A stretch of 64,000 nucleotides of DNA, taken from Sphingomonadales bacterium UBA6157 (GTDB taxonomy: Bacteria; Pseudomonadota; Alphaproteobacteria; Sphingomonadales; Sphingomonadaceae). Positions 25,243-33,360 of this stretch are shown here, in pieces. Numbering within the stretch: position 1 is the first letter of the stretch; each line of letters starts with the position of its first letter. Below the pieces are notes generated by a model that saw only the letters and a list, made by a program, of their open reading frames with translations, searched no databases and was not told the origin of the DNA. Location of the stretch: the NCBI GenBank assembly GCA_002423025.1, contig DIUN01000049.1:34874-98873 (forward strand), written 5' to 3'. The position numbers and the translations under genes were made by a program.

Positions 25243-25260
25243 TTGCATGAGGCATGCCAA
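25243..25260 (-). promoter_or_regulatory. Predicted sigma-54 promoter of pspA
   Basis: On the minus strand the sequence TTGGCATGCCTCATGCAA has GG and GC separated by exactly 10 bases, as required for the -24/-12 elements (consensus TTGGCACG-N4-TTGCA). It faces pspA, and the divergent gene encodes the sigma-54 activator PspF, so context strongly supports it. Confidence 0.7.
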
Positions 25261-25343
25261 ACGATCGGTTCGGGTTAACATATTGAAAAAATAGAAAATC
25301 TCAAAATTACCAGCCCGATCAATGTGTGGCATATTGCCAAATA

Positions 25344-25353
25344 TTGGTATAAT
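25344..25353 (+). promoter_or_regulatory. Predicted extended -10 promoter of pspF
   Basis: TTGGTATAAT contains a perfect TATAAT (25348-25353) preceded by the extended -10 TG. No good -35 is seen. Start of transcription would be near 25360, giving a very short leader before the pspF ATG at 25370. Confidence 0.5.
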
Positions 25354-25369
25354 GCGCTAACTTCTTGGA

Positions 25370-26383
25370 ATGACCTCTCCCGCGCAACTTATCGGTTCCT
25401 CATCGATCTTTCTCGATGCCGTGGAGCGCGCTTCGGCGGCGGCTGCACTCAATCGGCCTGTGCTGGTCATTGGCGAGCGCGGCACGGGCAAGGAGTTGAT
25501 CGCCGAGCGTTTGCACCGGCTGTCACCGCGCTGGGGCGGGCCGCTTATCTCGCTGAACTGCGCGGCTCTGCCCGAGACTCTCATTGATGCCGAGCTCTTT
25601 GGTTATGAGGCCGGTGCCTTCACTGGCGCCCAGCGCGCGCGTGCCGGCCGCTTCGAGGATGCCGATGGTGGGACGCTGTTTCTCGATGAGATCGCGACGC
25701 TCAGCCCGGCGGCACAGGAGCGCCTGCTGCGTGTGGTGGAATATGGTGAGCTGACCCGCATCGGCTCAAACCGCGTGCTCAAGGTTGATGTGCGGTTGGT
25801 CGGCGCCACAAACGAGGATCTGCCAGGCTTGGTAGAGGCTGGACGCTTCCGCGCCGATCTGCTCGACAGGTTGAGCTTTGAGGTCGTGACGCTGCCGCCG
25901 TTGCGCGAGCGCGCCGAGGACATTGCGGTACTGGCCAGCCATTTTGCACGGCGCATGGCCGCCGAGCTGGGCTGGCCGCGCTTTCCCGGTTTCACCAAGG
26001 GCGTGCTTGAGGCGCTGGAGAGCCACTCCTGGCCGGGTAACATTCGGGAACTCAAGAACACCGTGGAGCGGTCGCTGTACCGCTGGGGGGATGATGAGAC
26101 CCCCGTTGGCCGGCTGGTGCTGGATCCGTTCGAATCGCCGTGGCGGCCGCTGCCGCGCGCCGCTTCAGCGCGCGCGGATGTGGCGCCAGCGTCGGTTGCG
26201 GAAGCGAGTCATGACGATGTCAGCGATCTACGTGCTGCTGTGCTCGCCCATGAGCGCGCCATATTGGTCGCCACGTTGAAGCGTTGCCGGCACAACCAGC
26301 GCCGCACGGCAACAGCCTTGTCCCTCAGCTACGATCAACTGCGCCACTGCCTCAAGCGGCACGACCTGCTCGCGGCAGAATAG
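25370..26383 (+). CDS. pspF: PspF-like sigma-54 activator
   Basis: AAA+ enhancer-binding protein of 337 residues without an N-terminal sensory domain, as in PspF. Walker A is GERGTGKE; the sigma-54 contact loop is GAFTGAQ; Walker B is GGTLFLDEIA; the arginine finger region is GRFRADLLDRLSF. The C-terminal Fis-type helix-turn-helix ends with RRTATALSLSYDQLRHCLKRH. It is divergent from pspA, the standard arrangement, and PspA is expected to hold it inactive until membrane stress. The leader is short and lacks a strong ribosome-binding site. Confidence 0.93.
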   Translation: MTSPAQLIGSSSIFLDAVERASAAAALNRPVLVIGERGTGKELIAERLHRLSPRWGGPLISLNCAALPETLIDAELFGYEAGAFTGAQRARAGRFEDADGGTLFLDEIATLSPAAQERLLRVVEYGELTRIGSNRVLKVDVRLVGATNEDLPGLVEAGRFRADLLDRLSFEVVTLPPLRERAEDIAVLASHFARRMAAELGWPRFPGFTKGVLEALESHSWPGNIRELKNTVERSLYRWGDDETPVGRLVLDPFESPWRPLPRAASARADVAPASVAEASHDDVSDLRAAVLAHERAILVATLKRCRHNQRRTATALSLSYDQLRHCLKRHDLLAAE

Positions 26384-26389
26384 CCGGCG

Positions 26390-26989
26390 CTACTCCGGCT
26401 TCAGCGCATGCCGGGCCAGCAGCGGCGCTTGGGCGAGTGCGAACACCAGTGTTGCCGCCGTCACGCCCCAGACCTTGAAATTGACCCATTGGTCCGTCGT
26501 GAGAATCTGCCGGGCCACTTCATTGGCACCCATCAGCACCAGAAAGAACAGTGCCCAGTTGCGCGTCAGCTTGCGCCAGCCGGCATCGTCCATCGCGGGC
26601 ATGGCGCTGCCCATCACCAGCTTGAGATAGGACCGTCCGCGCACCAGACCAAAGAACAGGATGCCGGCAAAGATGCCGTAGATGAGAGTCGGCTTGAGTT
26701 TGATAAACGTCTCGTCCTGCAGCCAAAGCGTCAATCCGCCGAACACGAGGACGATGACGCCGGTAAACAGCAGCATCACCGGGATATGCCGGGTCCGCAC
26801 CCAACTGATCGCCATGGCTACCGCCGTTGCCGCCATGAAGGCGCCGGTGGCGACGAATACGCCGCCAAACTTGTTGGCGGCAAAAAAGATCAGCAACGGC
26901 CCGAGGTCGATCGCCAGCTTGAGCCAACCGGGGAGAACAGGGCGTGCAGGTGCTGCAGTGTCTGGCGTGTCATTCATGCCTGTGCTCAT
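26390..26989 (-). CDS. yciB: Inner membrane septation protein A (YciB/IspZ)
   Basis: Multi-pass protein of about 199 residues matching YciB. The core LAIDLGPLLIFFAANKFGG is followed by helices and the family segments KPTLIYGIFAGILFFGL and RNWALFFLVLMGANE. Members influence cell-envelope synthesis and division. The N-terminus is uncertain: ATG codons at 26989 and 26977 are both possible and neither has a strong ribosome-binding site. It is divergent from ccmA, with about 40 bases between them. Confidence 0.92.
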   Translation of the reverse strand: MSTGMNDTPDTAAPARPVLPGWLKLAIDLGPLLIFFAANKFGGVFVATGAFMAATAVAMAISWVRTRHIPVMLLFTGVIVLVFGGLTLWLQDETFIKLKPTLIYGIFAGILFFGLVRGRSYLKLVMGSAMPAMDDAGWRKLTRNWALFFLVLMGANEVARQILTTDQWVNFKVWGVTAATLVFALAQAPLLARHALKPE

Positions 26990-27030
26990 AAAGGCTTTCG
27001 CCGCCAAGCGGAACCGGGCATCAAGCAGCG

Positions 27031-27627
27031 GTGTCGCAACCGCCTGCCGATCTGCTCGCCGAGCCGCTTGTCGCTACCGATCTGGCGTGCCAGCGCGGTG
27101 GCCGTCTGCTGTTTGAAGGCCTGAATTTCCGCGTTTCACCTGGGGAGGCGCTGCATCTCATCGGTCCTAACGGCACCGGCAAGTCCAGCCTGCTGCGGCT
27201 GCTTGCCGGGCTGCTGGCGCCGGCGGCTGGCAGCATTGCTGGCGGTGGTCCGCGTGGCTTCCTCGGCCACGATGTGGCGCTCAAGCCACGCATGACGCTG
27301 GAAGCCGAGCTGACGCACTGGGCGCGGCTGGACGAGGGGCTTGCCCGACTGCCGGGCGCCATGGCGGCGATGAACGTGGCGGGGCTGGCTGCCGTGCCGT
27401 GCAGGCATCTTTCCAGCGGTCAGCGGCGCCGTGCCGGCTTGGCGCGCGTGATTGCCAGCGGCGCGCCGCTCTGGCTGCTCGACGAGCCGACTGCGGGGCT
27501 GGATACGGCCTCCTCGGCGCTGCTCGCTGCCGCCATGGCCGCGCATCGCGAAGGCGGCGGCATGATCATCGCCGCGGTGCATGGGGACATCGGGCTCGAT
27601 GCACCCAAGGTTTTGGCGCTCGGCTGA
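27031..27627 (+). CDS. ccmA: Heme exporter ATP-binding protein CcmA
   Basis: ABC ATPase of 198 residues for cytochrome c maturation, releasing holo-CcmE. It has Walker A in LIGPNGTGKSSLLRLLAG, signature HLSSGQRRRAGLAR and Walker B WLLDEPTAGLD. The small size and the following CcmB gene (stop and start share one base, TGATG) distinguish it from other ABC ATPases. GTG start. The other ccm genes are not in the window. Confidence 0.95.
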   Translation: MSQPPADLLAEPLVATDLACQRGGRLLFEGLNFRVSPGEALHLIGPNGTGKSSLLRLLAGLLAPAAGSIAGGGPRGFLGHDVALKPRMTLEAELTHWARLDEGLARLPGAMAAMNVAGLAAVPCRHLSSGQRRRAGLARVIASGAPLWLLDEPTAGLDTASSALLAAAMAAHREGGGMIIAAVHGDIGLDAPKVLALG

Positions 27628-28253
27628 TGTTTCTGGTGCTCATCCGTCGTGATCTCGCGCTTCTCGCCCGCTCCCCCGCGCTGTGGATGCCGGTGATGTT
27701 TTTTGTGCTTGTGGCGGCACTGTTTCCCTTTGCGGTGGGTCCGGATGCTCGGCTGCTCGCTCGTATTGCGCCTGGCATCATCTGGGTGGCGGCGCTGCTG
27801 GCGGCGCTGCTGCCGGTGGAAACACTTGTTGCGCCAGATATGGAGGATGGCACGCTCGATCAGTTGGCCAGCCGCGGCATTGCCATGGAGTTGGTGGTGG
27901 CTGCGCGCATTATCGCCCACTGGCTCGGCTTCACCTTGCCGTTGCTGGCAGCCTTGCCCATCGCGGCCATTCTGGTCGGGATGGAGAGCGCCGCTGGCTG
28001 GAATATCGCGCTGGCGCTGTTGTTTGGCACCCCTGCACTGGCGGCGCTGGCCGTGGTTGCAGCGGCGCTGACGGCAGGGCTGCGTGGTGGTGGCGCACTG
28101 GCCGGGCTGATCATCCTGCCGCTGGCGCTGCCGATCCTTATCTTCGGGGTGGGCAGTGCGGCGCCGGGGGCGCTCAAGCTACTCGCAGCGGCTAGCCTGG
28201 TGACGCTAGCCGTCAGTCCTTTCGCTGCCGCCGCCGCGCTCCGTCAGGATTGA
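27627..28253 (+). CDS. ccmB: Heme exporter membrane protein CcmB
   Basis: Membrane protein of 208 residues with six hydrophobic helices. Opening FLVLIRRDLALLARSP and the segment VAPDMEDGTLDQLASRG (cytoplasmic loop, family hallmark) identify CcmB. It pairs with CcmA in the c-type cytochrome maturation ABC complex. This fits the cytochrome c gene that follows and the many heme c sites expected in a phototroph. Confidence 0.95.
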   Translation: MFLVLIRRDLALLARSPALWMPVMFFVLVAALFPFAVGPDARLLARIAPGIIWVAALLAALLPVETLVAPDMEDGTLDQLASRGIAMELVVAARIIAHWLGFTLPLLAALPIAAILVGMESAAGWNIALALLFGTPALAALAVVAAALTAGLRGGGALAGLIILPLALPILIFGVGSAAPGALKLLAAASLVTLAVSPFAAAAALRQD

Positions 28254-28285
28254 GGACCGCTCCGCGGCACGTCGCCACCGGTTGA

Positions 28286-28313
28286 TTGCGAGTGCTTCTG
28301 ACTTGTGTATAAC
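28286..28313 (+). promoter_or_regulatory. Candidate promoter of the cytochrome c gene
   Basis: TTGCGA and TATAAC are spaced by 16 bases, 35 bases upstream of the lipoprotein cytochrome start codon. It resembles a housekeeping promoter; the match is moderate. Confidence 0.4.
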
Positions 28314-28347
28314 CCAAAGCTCCAGTTTCGGAATCGAGGAAGCGTAC

Positions 28348-28884
28348 ATGATCTCGTCCAGCACAGCCTTGCGCCTGTTTGCCAGCACCATTCTGCTCAC
28401 CACCGTTGCTGCTTGCGGCGGCGGCGAAAAGGCCCCCGAGGCTCCGGCCACAGAGGCCGCCGCCCCTGCAGAGGAAGCTGCGCCTGCCGCTGAAGCCGCT
28501 CCTGCCGCGCCCGCTGCTGATGCAGCCGCCCCGGCTGCCGATGCCGCCGCTGCTGGCGGTGTTACCTTCGCATCGCTCACTGGCGACGCCGCCAGTGGTG
28601 AAAAGATCTTTGCCCAGTGCAAGGCGTGTCACGTTGCTGAAGCAGGCGTCAACCGCGTTGGTCCGTCGCTTTGGGCGGTTGTCGGCCGTACAGCCGGCAG
28701 CATTGCGGGCTTCAAATACTCACCCGCCAATAAGAACAGCGGCCTCGTCTGGAGCGAGGAGCAGCTCTTCACCTATCTCGAAGCGCCGCAGAAGACGATC
28801 CCCGGCACCTATATGGCCTTTGCCGGCCTGAAGAAGCCGCAGGATCGCGCCGATGTCATCGCCTTCCTCAAGACCAAGGCGTAA
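28348..28884 (+). CDS. Lipoprotein-anchored cytochrome c2-like protein
   Basis: Protein of 178 residues. The signal ends in a lipobox VAAC (Cys about 23), so the N-terminus is lipid-anchored. About 50 residues of Ala/Pro/Glu linker follow, then a class I cytochrome c domain with heme site CKACH, proline-rich loop RVGPSLWAVVGR and Met ligand in GTYMAFAGLKK. The layout resembles tethered cytochromes that shuttle electrons between bc1 complex, oxidases or the photosynthetic reaction centre. The start at 28348 has GAGGA 8 bases upstream. It is single-gene, with its own terminator. Confidence 0.9.
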   Translation: MISSSTALRLFASTILLTTVAACGGGEKAPEAPATEAAAPAEEAAPAAEAAPAAPAADAAAPAADAAAAGGVTFASLTGDAASGEKIFAQCKACHVAEAGVNRVGPSLWAVVGRTAGSIAGFKYSPANKNSGLVWSEEQLFTYLEAPQKTIPGTYMAFAGLKKPQDRADVIAFLKTKA

Positions 28885-28906
28885 ATTCAGCTTCAATGTT
28901 TGATGA

Positions 28907-28938
28907 GGGGGCGGGCCAGCGATGGACCGCCCCCTTTT
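28907..28938 (+). terminator. Rho-independent terminator after cytochrome c
   Basis: GGGGGCGG and CCGCCCCC form an 8-bp GC stem with a 12-base loop followed by TTTT, 22 bases after the cytochrome stop and just before the convergent gene's stop. Confidence 0.8.
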
Positions 28939-28945
28939 GCATGTG

Positions 28946-29206
28946 CTACCGCCCGCGCCGCCACACATCTGCAAGATGGACTGGCAGAGACAGTACCAGC
29001 CAAAGCGCAACGATCCGCCAACCGGCGCCGGTGAGAGCTGCTCGCAAGGCTAGCATCAGCAGCGCGCCGGGCAGCAGCATCAACAGAACATCAAAAGCCG
29101 GTCGCCTGCGTCCGAGCGCCAGCCACAGGCCCTCGGCCAGCATCACGGCAAGTGCGAAATCGATGGCGCGACCGGTGGTGAATAGGCTCGCCAGCGCGTC
29201 ACTCAC
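28946..29206 (-). CDS. Small multi-pass membrane protein, tspO-linked
   Basis: Protein of 86 residues with three hydrophobic stretches (about 13-31, 37-58 and 62-80), ending in a basic tail. I do not recognise the family. Its start overlaps the tspO stop by 4 bases (ATGA), so translation is coupled to TspO and the two may act together. Similar small helical proteins accompany tspO in other phototrophs, but this is memory rather than a check. Confidence 0.7.
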   Translation of the reverse strand: MSDALASLFTTGRAIDFALAVMLAEGLWLALGRRRPAFDVLLMLLPGALLMLALRAALTGAGWRIVALWLVLSLPVHLADVWRRGR

Positions 29207-29688
29207 CCGAACGGTCCGTTGAGCTCCACCACCTTCATGTTAAGCGCGCCGGCAAAGCTTACCCAGAGCAGATAGGGCAGGAAAAGCCACGCAGCGAGCT
29301 TAGAGATGCGGGCGCAATAGGCGATCAGCACGGCAATCGAGACCCAAAGCACCCAGACTTCAATCGCCGCCCAGTCTGGCCGCTGGGCGCGGAAGAACAG
29401 GAAGCTCCACATCAGGTTGAGAAAGCCGTTGAGCGCGAACAGGCCGAGCACCACATCCGCGCTTTGCCGGTCTGGTGCCGCGCGCCAGGCGGTGGCGCCT
29501 GAGATCGCACAAAGTGCGAAAATCAGCGTCCACGCCGGCCCGAAGGCGATGTCCGGCGGTGCCCAGGTCGGTTGCTCCAGCGATTGATACCAGGGGCCGA
29601 GGACGGTGATGGTCGCGCCCACTGCAGCGGTGAGCGTAGCGGCTAGTGCGGCGATGGTGCCCGGTAGAATCCAGCGACCGGGGTTCAT
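29203..29688 (-). CDS. tspO: TspO/MBR-family tryptophan-rich sensory protein
   Basis: Five-helix protein of 161 residues with the family hallmarks TVLGPWYQSLEQPTWAPPD, FGPAWTLIFAL and LNGFLNLMWSFLFFRAQRP. TspO binds tetrapyrroles and in Rhodobacter down-tunes photosynthesis gene expression in oxygen. It lies next to bchP, at the edge of the photosynthesis cluster, consistent with that role. The ATG at 29688 is preferred to one 18 bases upstream because it sits just before the first helix. Confidence 0.93.
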   Translation of the reverse strand: MNPGRWILPGTIAALAATLTAAVGATITVLGPWYQSLEQPTWAPPDIAFGPAWTLIFALCAISGATAWRAAPDRQSADVVLGLFALNGFLNLMWSFLFFRAQRPDWAAIEVWVLWVSIAVLIAYCARISKLAAWLFLPYLLWVSFAGALNMKVVELNGPFG

Positions 29689-29747
29689 GCGTGCGCCCTC
29701 ATGCATTCAGCCTCATGCGGGACACCCCGCCGCGCCCTGCATCGCCA

Positions 29748-30980
29748 TCAGGCGGCGCGCTCGGTGGCAGCAGGATTTTCCTTGCGACCGGAAAACAGCG
29801 CGCCGAACAACTGGCCTGTGTCCTTGATGAAGATACGGACATGCGCCATCGGCTTTTTCCGCACCAATTCCTTGTTCATGTAGGATTCCCAAGTCAGCTG
29901 CTGGATGTCCGGATCCTGGCAGAGCTTGACGAACCTCTCGCGCATATTGTCGGAGCGGTACCAGAACCACTGCATCATCCCGAGCACCCAGAACACCCGG
30001 CCGTGCAGCTTCATGAAGCGCTTGCGGGCAAGGCCAAGCGCCCGCGCATCGCCGGTGCGAAGCATTTCACCCGCAGCCTCGGCAGCCAGCCGCCCGGCCG
30101 TCATAGCGTAGTAGATCCCTTCACCCGAGGCTGGGGCGACCACGCCGGCGGCGTCGCCAGCCACCACTACGTCCTTGCCATTATCCCAGCGCTTGCGCGG
30201 CTTGAGCGGGATGGGGGCACCTTCCACGCGCACAGTGGCGCATTCGGTTAGGCCAGTCTGTTCACGCAGCCGCGCCACGGCATCGCGCAGGGCAAAGCCC
30301 TTGACGGCGCTGCCGACGCCGACGCTGGTCTTGTCGCCATGCGGGAAGATCCAGGCATAAAAGTCCGGAGAGAGGTTGCCTTGGTAATAGACGTCGCAAC
30401 GCCCGCCCTCAAAGCCCTTGAAACCCTCCGGCGGGGATTCGATGACTTCGTGATAGGCTGACACGAATGGCACTTTTTCCGAATCCGGCAGCGCGGCGCG
30501 CGCCACGGCGGAGTTGCCGCCATCACAGCCGATGATCACCTTGCCACGCACCTGCACGCGCTCGCTGCCGCGCGCTGCGCCCTTGGGACGGTAGGCGATG
30601 ATGGCGGTGCCATCGGCATCTCTTTCCAGAGCTTCGAAGGTGCCATCGATACGCGTGGCGCCGTTGCTGGCGGCGCGGGCGCGCAGCCACTCATCGAACA
30701 CATCACGATCGACCATGCCGACAAAGCCATCGCCCACCGGCATGTCGACCGCTTTGTGCGAGGGCGCGATCATCCGGGCCGAACTGGCACGGGCGCATAG
30801 CTGCTCGAGCGGCACATCGAAATCCTTGAGCAGCCGGGGCGGCACGGCGCCGCCGCAGGGCTTGATGCGCCCTGCGCGATCCAGCAGCAGCACCTTGTGC
30901 CCAGCCAGTGCCATGTCGTTCGCCGCCGTGGCGCCGGAGGGGCCACCGCCTACGATGATCGCGTCATATTGCTCGGTCAT
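29748..30980 (-). CDS. bchP: Geranylgeranyl diphosphate/bacteriochlorophyll reductase BchP
   Basis: Flavoprotein of 410 residues that reduces the geranylgeranyl tail to phytyl in bacteriochlorophyll a. FAD motif DAIIVGGGPSGATAANDMAL, then the family segment RAGRIKPCGGAVPPRLL, and the second FAD motif VVVAGDAAGVVAPASGEGI. The ATG at 30980 overlaps the stop of the PucC-family gene by 4 bases. It is the last gene of the leftward bchG-pucC-like-bchP operon. Confidence 0.96.
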   Translation of the reverse strand: MTEQYDAIIVGGGPSGATAANDMALAGHKVLLLDRAGRIKPCGGAVPPRLLKDFDVPLEQLCARASSARMIAPSHKAVDMPVGDGFVGMVDRDVFDEWLRARAASNGATRIDGTFEALERDADGTAIIAYRPKGAARGSERVQVRGKVIIGCDGGNSAVARAALPDSEKVPFVSAYHEVIESPPEGFKGFEGGRCDVYYQGNLSPDFYAWIFPHGDKTSVGVGSAVKGFALRDAVARLREQTGLTECATVRVEGAPIPLKPRKRWDNGKDVVVAGDAAGVVAPASGEGIYYAMTAGRLAAEAAGEMLRTGDARALGLARKRFMKLHGRVFWVLGMMQWFWYRSDNMRERFVKLCQDPDIQQLTWESYMNKELVRKKPMAHVRIFIKDTGQLFGALFSGRKENPAATERAA

Positions 30981-32335
30981 GCCAAAATCTCCCCGGATTT
31001 GATCTGGCTGGTCATGCTTGCCTGATTGCCATTGAGCCGCGTCGCCAGAAACGCCGCTGCCAGAAAAACGATTGCCTCGATGGCGAACACCAGCTCGAAG
31101 GCCGGCGCGTCGGCGCCGAGCAGCGAGCGTCCCATGTCCACCGCGCTGGCGCCGAAAAAGCCGCCAAGCCCAAAGGCCATGGCCTGCGAAGCTCCCCAAA
31201 GCCCCATGCGAATACCCTCTTGGCCGCCGCTGGTGCCATCCGCACCGCCACGCCCCGCTAACTCCATCATCGATCCGATGGCCGCCACGGCGAAAATGCC
31301 ATTGGCAAATCCGAGCACGAATACGGTGGGCTGCAGCGGCCAGGCCGGGCCGATGTTGGCCGCCATCGCCAGCGCAGCGAGCGCCGCAGCCGAGCCGACA
31401 CAGCCGCCGACGATCCAGCGCTTGAGCCGGAGCCCGGAGAAATGCTTGCTGCCCCTGCCTGCAAAGCCATGGCCGCCAACACCCACCAGGATCATGCCGA
31501 TCAGCACGCCGGCGTGCTGCAGCCCGGAAAGTTGCGTGGACTGCCCCGGTGTCATGCCGAACACCAGCCCGGCGAATGGCTCGAGAATCAGGTCCTGCAT
31601 GGAATAAGCCAGCATCGAGACGAAGACAAAAATGCTGAACAGGCGGGCCAGAGGGTCGTTCCATATCCCGCGCAGTGCGTCCCTGAACTGCGGCGGCAAT
31701 GCGCCGGCTGGGGCGGCAACCGGCGCTGAGCGCCCTTCGATGCCGAGCACGGCGAGCAGTGCCAGCAGAAACGCGCCGCCGGCAACACAAGCTGCAACCA
31801 GCAGCAGACGCTCGCTGGAGAAGGGTTCCAGCGCCTTGCCAGCAGTGGTCGCGGTAACGACGATCCCCAGGATCATCATGATCCAGGTCAGCGCCGCTGC
31901 GGCCGGGCGTCGGGCTTCTGCTGTGCGGCTGGCCAGCAGTGCGAGCAGCGATGTGCCGGCAGCACCGACGCCCATGCCGATCATAGCATAGGCCAGAACG
32001 AGCAGCGCCAGCGCCGGCACGATCGGCCCGGACAGCAAGAGCGTCGCATAGGTTGCCGCCACGCCGCCCCCGGCCAGCACTGCCATGCCGCCTATGATCC
32101 AGGGCGTGCGCCTGCGACCAAGATCGGAGCCATGGCCCCATTTTGGTCGGCTGAGTTGCACTGCGTAATGAAAGGCGACAAGGCCGGCTGGCAGCGCCGC
32201 AACCTGAGCGTACTCCACGACCATCACCCGGTTTAGCAGGGAGGTGGCGAGCATGACCGTGGCGCCGATGCTGCTTTGTACCAGACCGAGCCGGGCAATG
32301 CCGAACCAACCCAGCGGGGACGTCGCTCCACTCAT
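30977..32335 (-). CDS. PucC/BCD-family MFS transporter between bchG and bchP
   Basis: Twelve-helix protein of 452 residues from the bacteriochlorophyll delivery (BCD, PucC/LhaA) family. Typical stretches are LNRVMVVEYAQVAALPAGLVA, RTPWIIGGMAVL and YSMQDLILEPFAG, the last being a strong family mark. In Rhodobacter the equivalent position between bchG and bchP holds orf428. It probably assists pigment delivery or light-harvesting assembly. It overlaps bchG and bchP by 4 bases each. Confidence 0.93.
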   Translation of the reverse strand: MSGATSPLGWFGIARLGLVQSSIGATVMLATSLLNRVMVVEYAQVAALPAGLVAFHYAVQLSRPKWGHGSDLGRRRTPWIIGGMAVLAGGGVAATYATLLLSGPIVPALALLVLAYAMIGMGVGAAGTSLLALLASRTAEARRPAAAALTWIMMILGIVVTATTAGKALEPFSSERLLLVAACVAGGAFLLALLAVLGIEGRSAPVAAPAGALPPQFRDALRGIWNDPLARLFSIFVFVSMLAYSMQDLILEPFAGLVFGMTPGQSTQLSGLQHAGVLIGMILVGVGGHGFAGRGSKHFSGLRLKRWIVGGCVGSAAALAALAMAANIGPAWPLQPTVFVLGFANGIFAVAAIGSMMELAGRGGADGTSGGQEGIRMGLWGASQAMAFGLGGFFGASAVDMGRSLLGADAPAFELVFAIEAIVFLAAAFLATRLNGNQASMTSQIKSGEILA

Positions 32336-33249
32336 GAGGCGAGCCCGCGCAGACCAATCGCGGCGACAAGCATGCCGAGCACATAGAGTGTCGTGCCGGT
32401 GGCGTTGTATCGCGGCGCTTCCTTGGCAGGGTTGCCCAGCAGCCGCTGCATCAGCAGGAACTGTATTGCGACCGATAGTGCCACAAGAGCAGCCGGGAAT
32501 ACGGCGCCCCAGCTTGCGAGCAGACCGGCCACGACCAGCTGGGGAATTGCCATGGTCCAGCAGGCCACAAGTGCGGCACGGCGCTCGCCGAGCAATACCG
32601 GCAGCGATCGCACGCCGCTCACCCTGTCTCCATCCACTGCCTTGAAATCATTGAGAACCATGATCCCATGCGCACCGGCGGCATAAAGTGCCAGCACGCC
32701 GAGAATCCTTGTATCCGGCAGGCCGCCGACCATCACGGCGGCGCCTGTAAACCAAGTCAGGCCTTCATAGGCAGCAGCGCACACACCCGGTCCCCACCAG
32801 CCATTGGCCTTGGCGCGAATTGGCGGCGCACTGTAGATCCAGGCGAGGAACAGTCCAAGCACCGTGGCGGCCAGCACCCAGGGGTTGATCAACGTGGCAA
32901 CGACCAACGACAGCAGCGTGCCGGCAAGTGCAATGCCCAGTCCCCACCGGCCGGGGATGCGCCCGGAGGGAATCGGCCGCTGGGGCTCGTTGATGGCATC
33001 GACGTGGCGATCGAACCAGTCGTTGATAGCCTGGCTGTTGCCGCACACCAGAGGCCCTGCGAGCATCATGCCGGCGATCAGGAATCCCCAGCGCTCGGAA
33101 AGTGGAACGCCCGAGGAGACTACGCCGCACATGAAGGCCCACATCGGTGGAAACCAGGTGACCGGCTTCAGAAGCTCCAGCACATCGCGCGGTCGCGGCA
33201 CGCGGCGTGGCGCTACCGTGTCCTCCCTCTGCAGAGTCGCTCCATCCAT
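32332..33249 (-). CDS. bchG: Bacteriochlorophyll synthase BchG
   Basis: UbiA-family prenyltransferase of 305 residues that esterifies bacteriochlorophyllide a with geranylgeranyl diphosphate. The conserved opening LELLKPVTWFPPMWAF, the Asp-rich site QAINDWFDRHVDAINEPQRP, and the second acidic site LNDFKAVDGDRVSG are present. The ATG at 33249 is the only good start near the conserved N-terminus; the frame upstream offers just a TTG. There is no ribosome-binding site, and the promoter prediction suggests leaderless mRNA. Confidence 0.95.
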   Translation of the reverse strand: MDGATLQREDTVAPRRVPRPRDVLELLKPVTWFPPMWAFMCGVVSSGVPLSERWGFLIAGMMLAGPLVCGNSQAINDWFDRHVDAINEPQRPIPSGRIPGRWGLGIALAGTLLSLVVATLINPWVLAATVLGLFLAWIYSAPPIRAKANGWWGPGVCAAAYEGLTWFTGAAVMVGGLPDTRILGVLALYAAGAHGIMVLNDFKAVDGDRVSGVRSLPVLLGERRAALVACWTMAIPQLVVAGLLASWGAVFPAALVALSVAIQFLLMQRLLGNPAKEAPRYNATGTTLYVLGMLVAAIGLRGLAS

Positions 33250-33253
33250 AATG

Positions 33254-33285
33254 TGTAAGCTAGACTTGACAGTAAGGGTCGTCAA
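33254..33285 (-). promoter_or_regulatory. PpsR box over bchG promoter
   Basis: On the minus strand TGTCAAGTCTAGCTTACA (33271-33254) fits the PpsR/CrtJ palindrome TGT-N12-ACA. It covers a -10-like TAGCTT (33262-33257) that lies 17 bases from the -35 TTGACG (33285-33280). The bchG ATG follows the -10 by only 7 bases. Repressor bound here would block the bchG-pucC-like-bchP operon. Confidence 0.75.
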
Positions 33286-33360
33286 CGCGGCGAGACGGTG
33301 AAATTGCAACCTTTTGCTCGCGCTGGAACGACCGTCCCAAGCTGACGGGAAAAGCCGGGT

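Noticed and set aside
25226..25243. Second sigma-54-like promoter on the plus strand toward pspF
   Set aside because: GG-N10-GC spacing fits but it is generated by the inverted repeat around the pspA promoter, and the overlapping opposite start would collide; a perfect TATAAT lies nearer pspF.
29748..32384. One 878-codon minus frame joining a long N-terminal part to BchP
   Set aside because: The N-terminal part is an out-of-frame reading of the PucC-family gene; BchP starts at 30980 with an ATGA overlap, so it is not a fusion.
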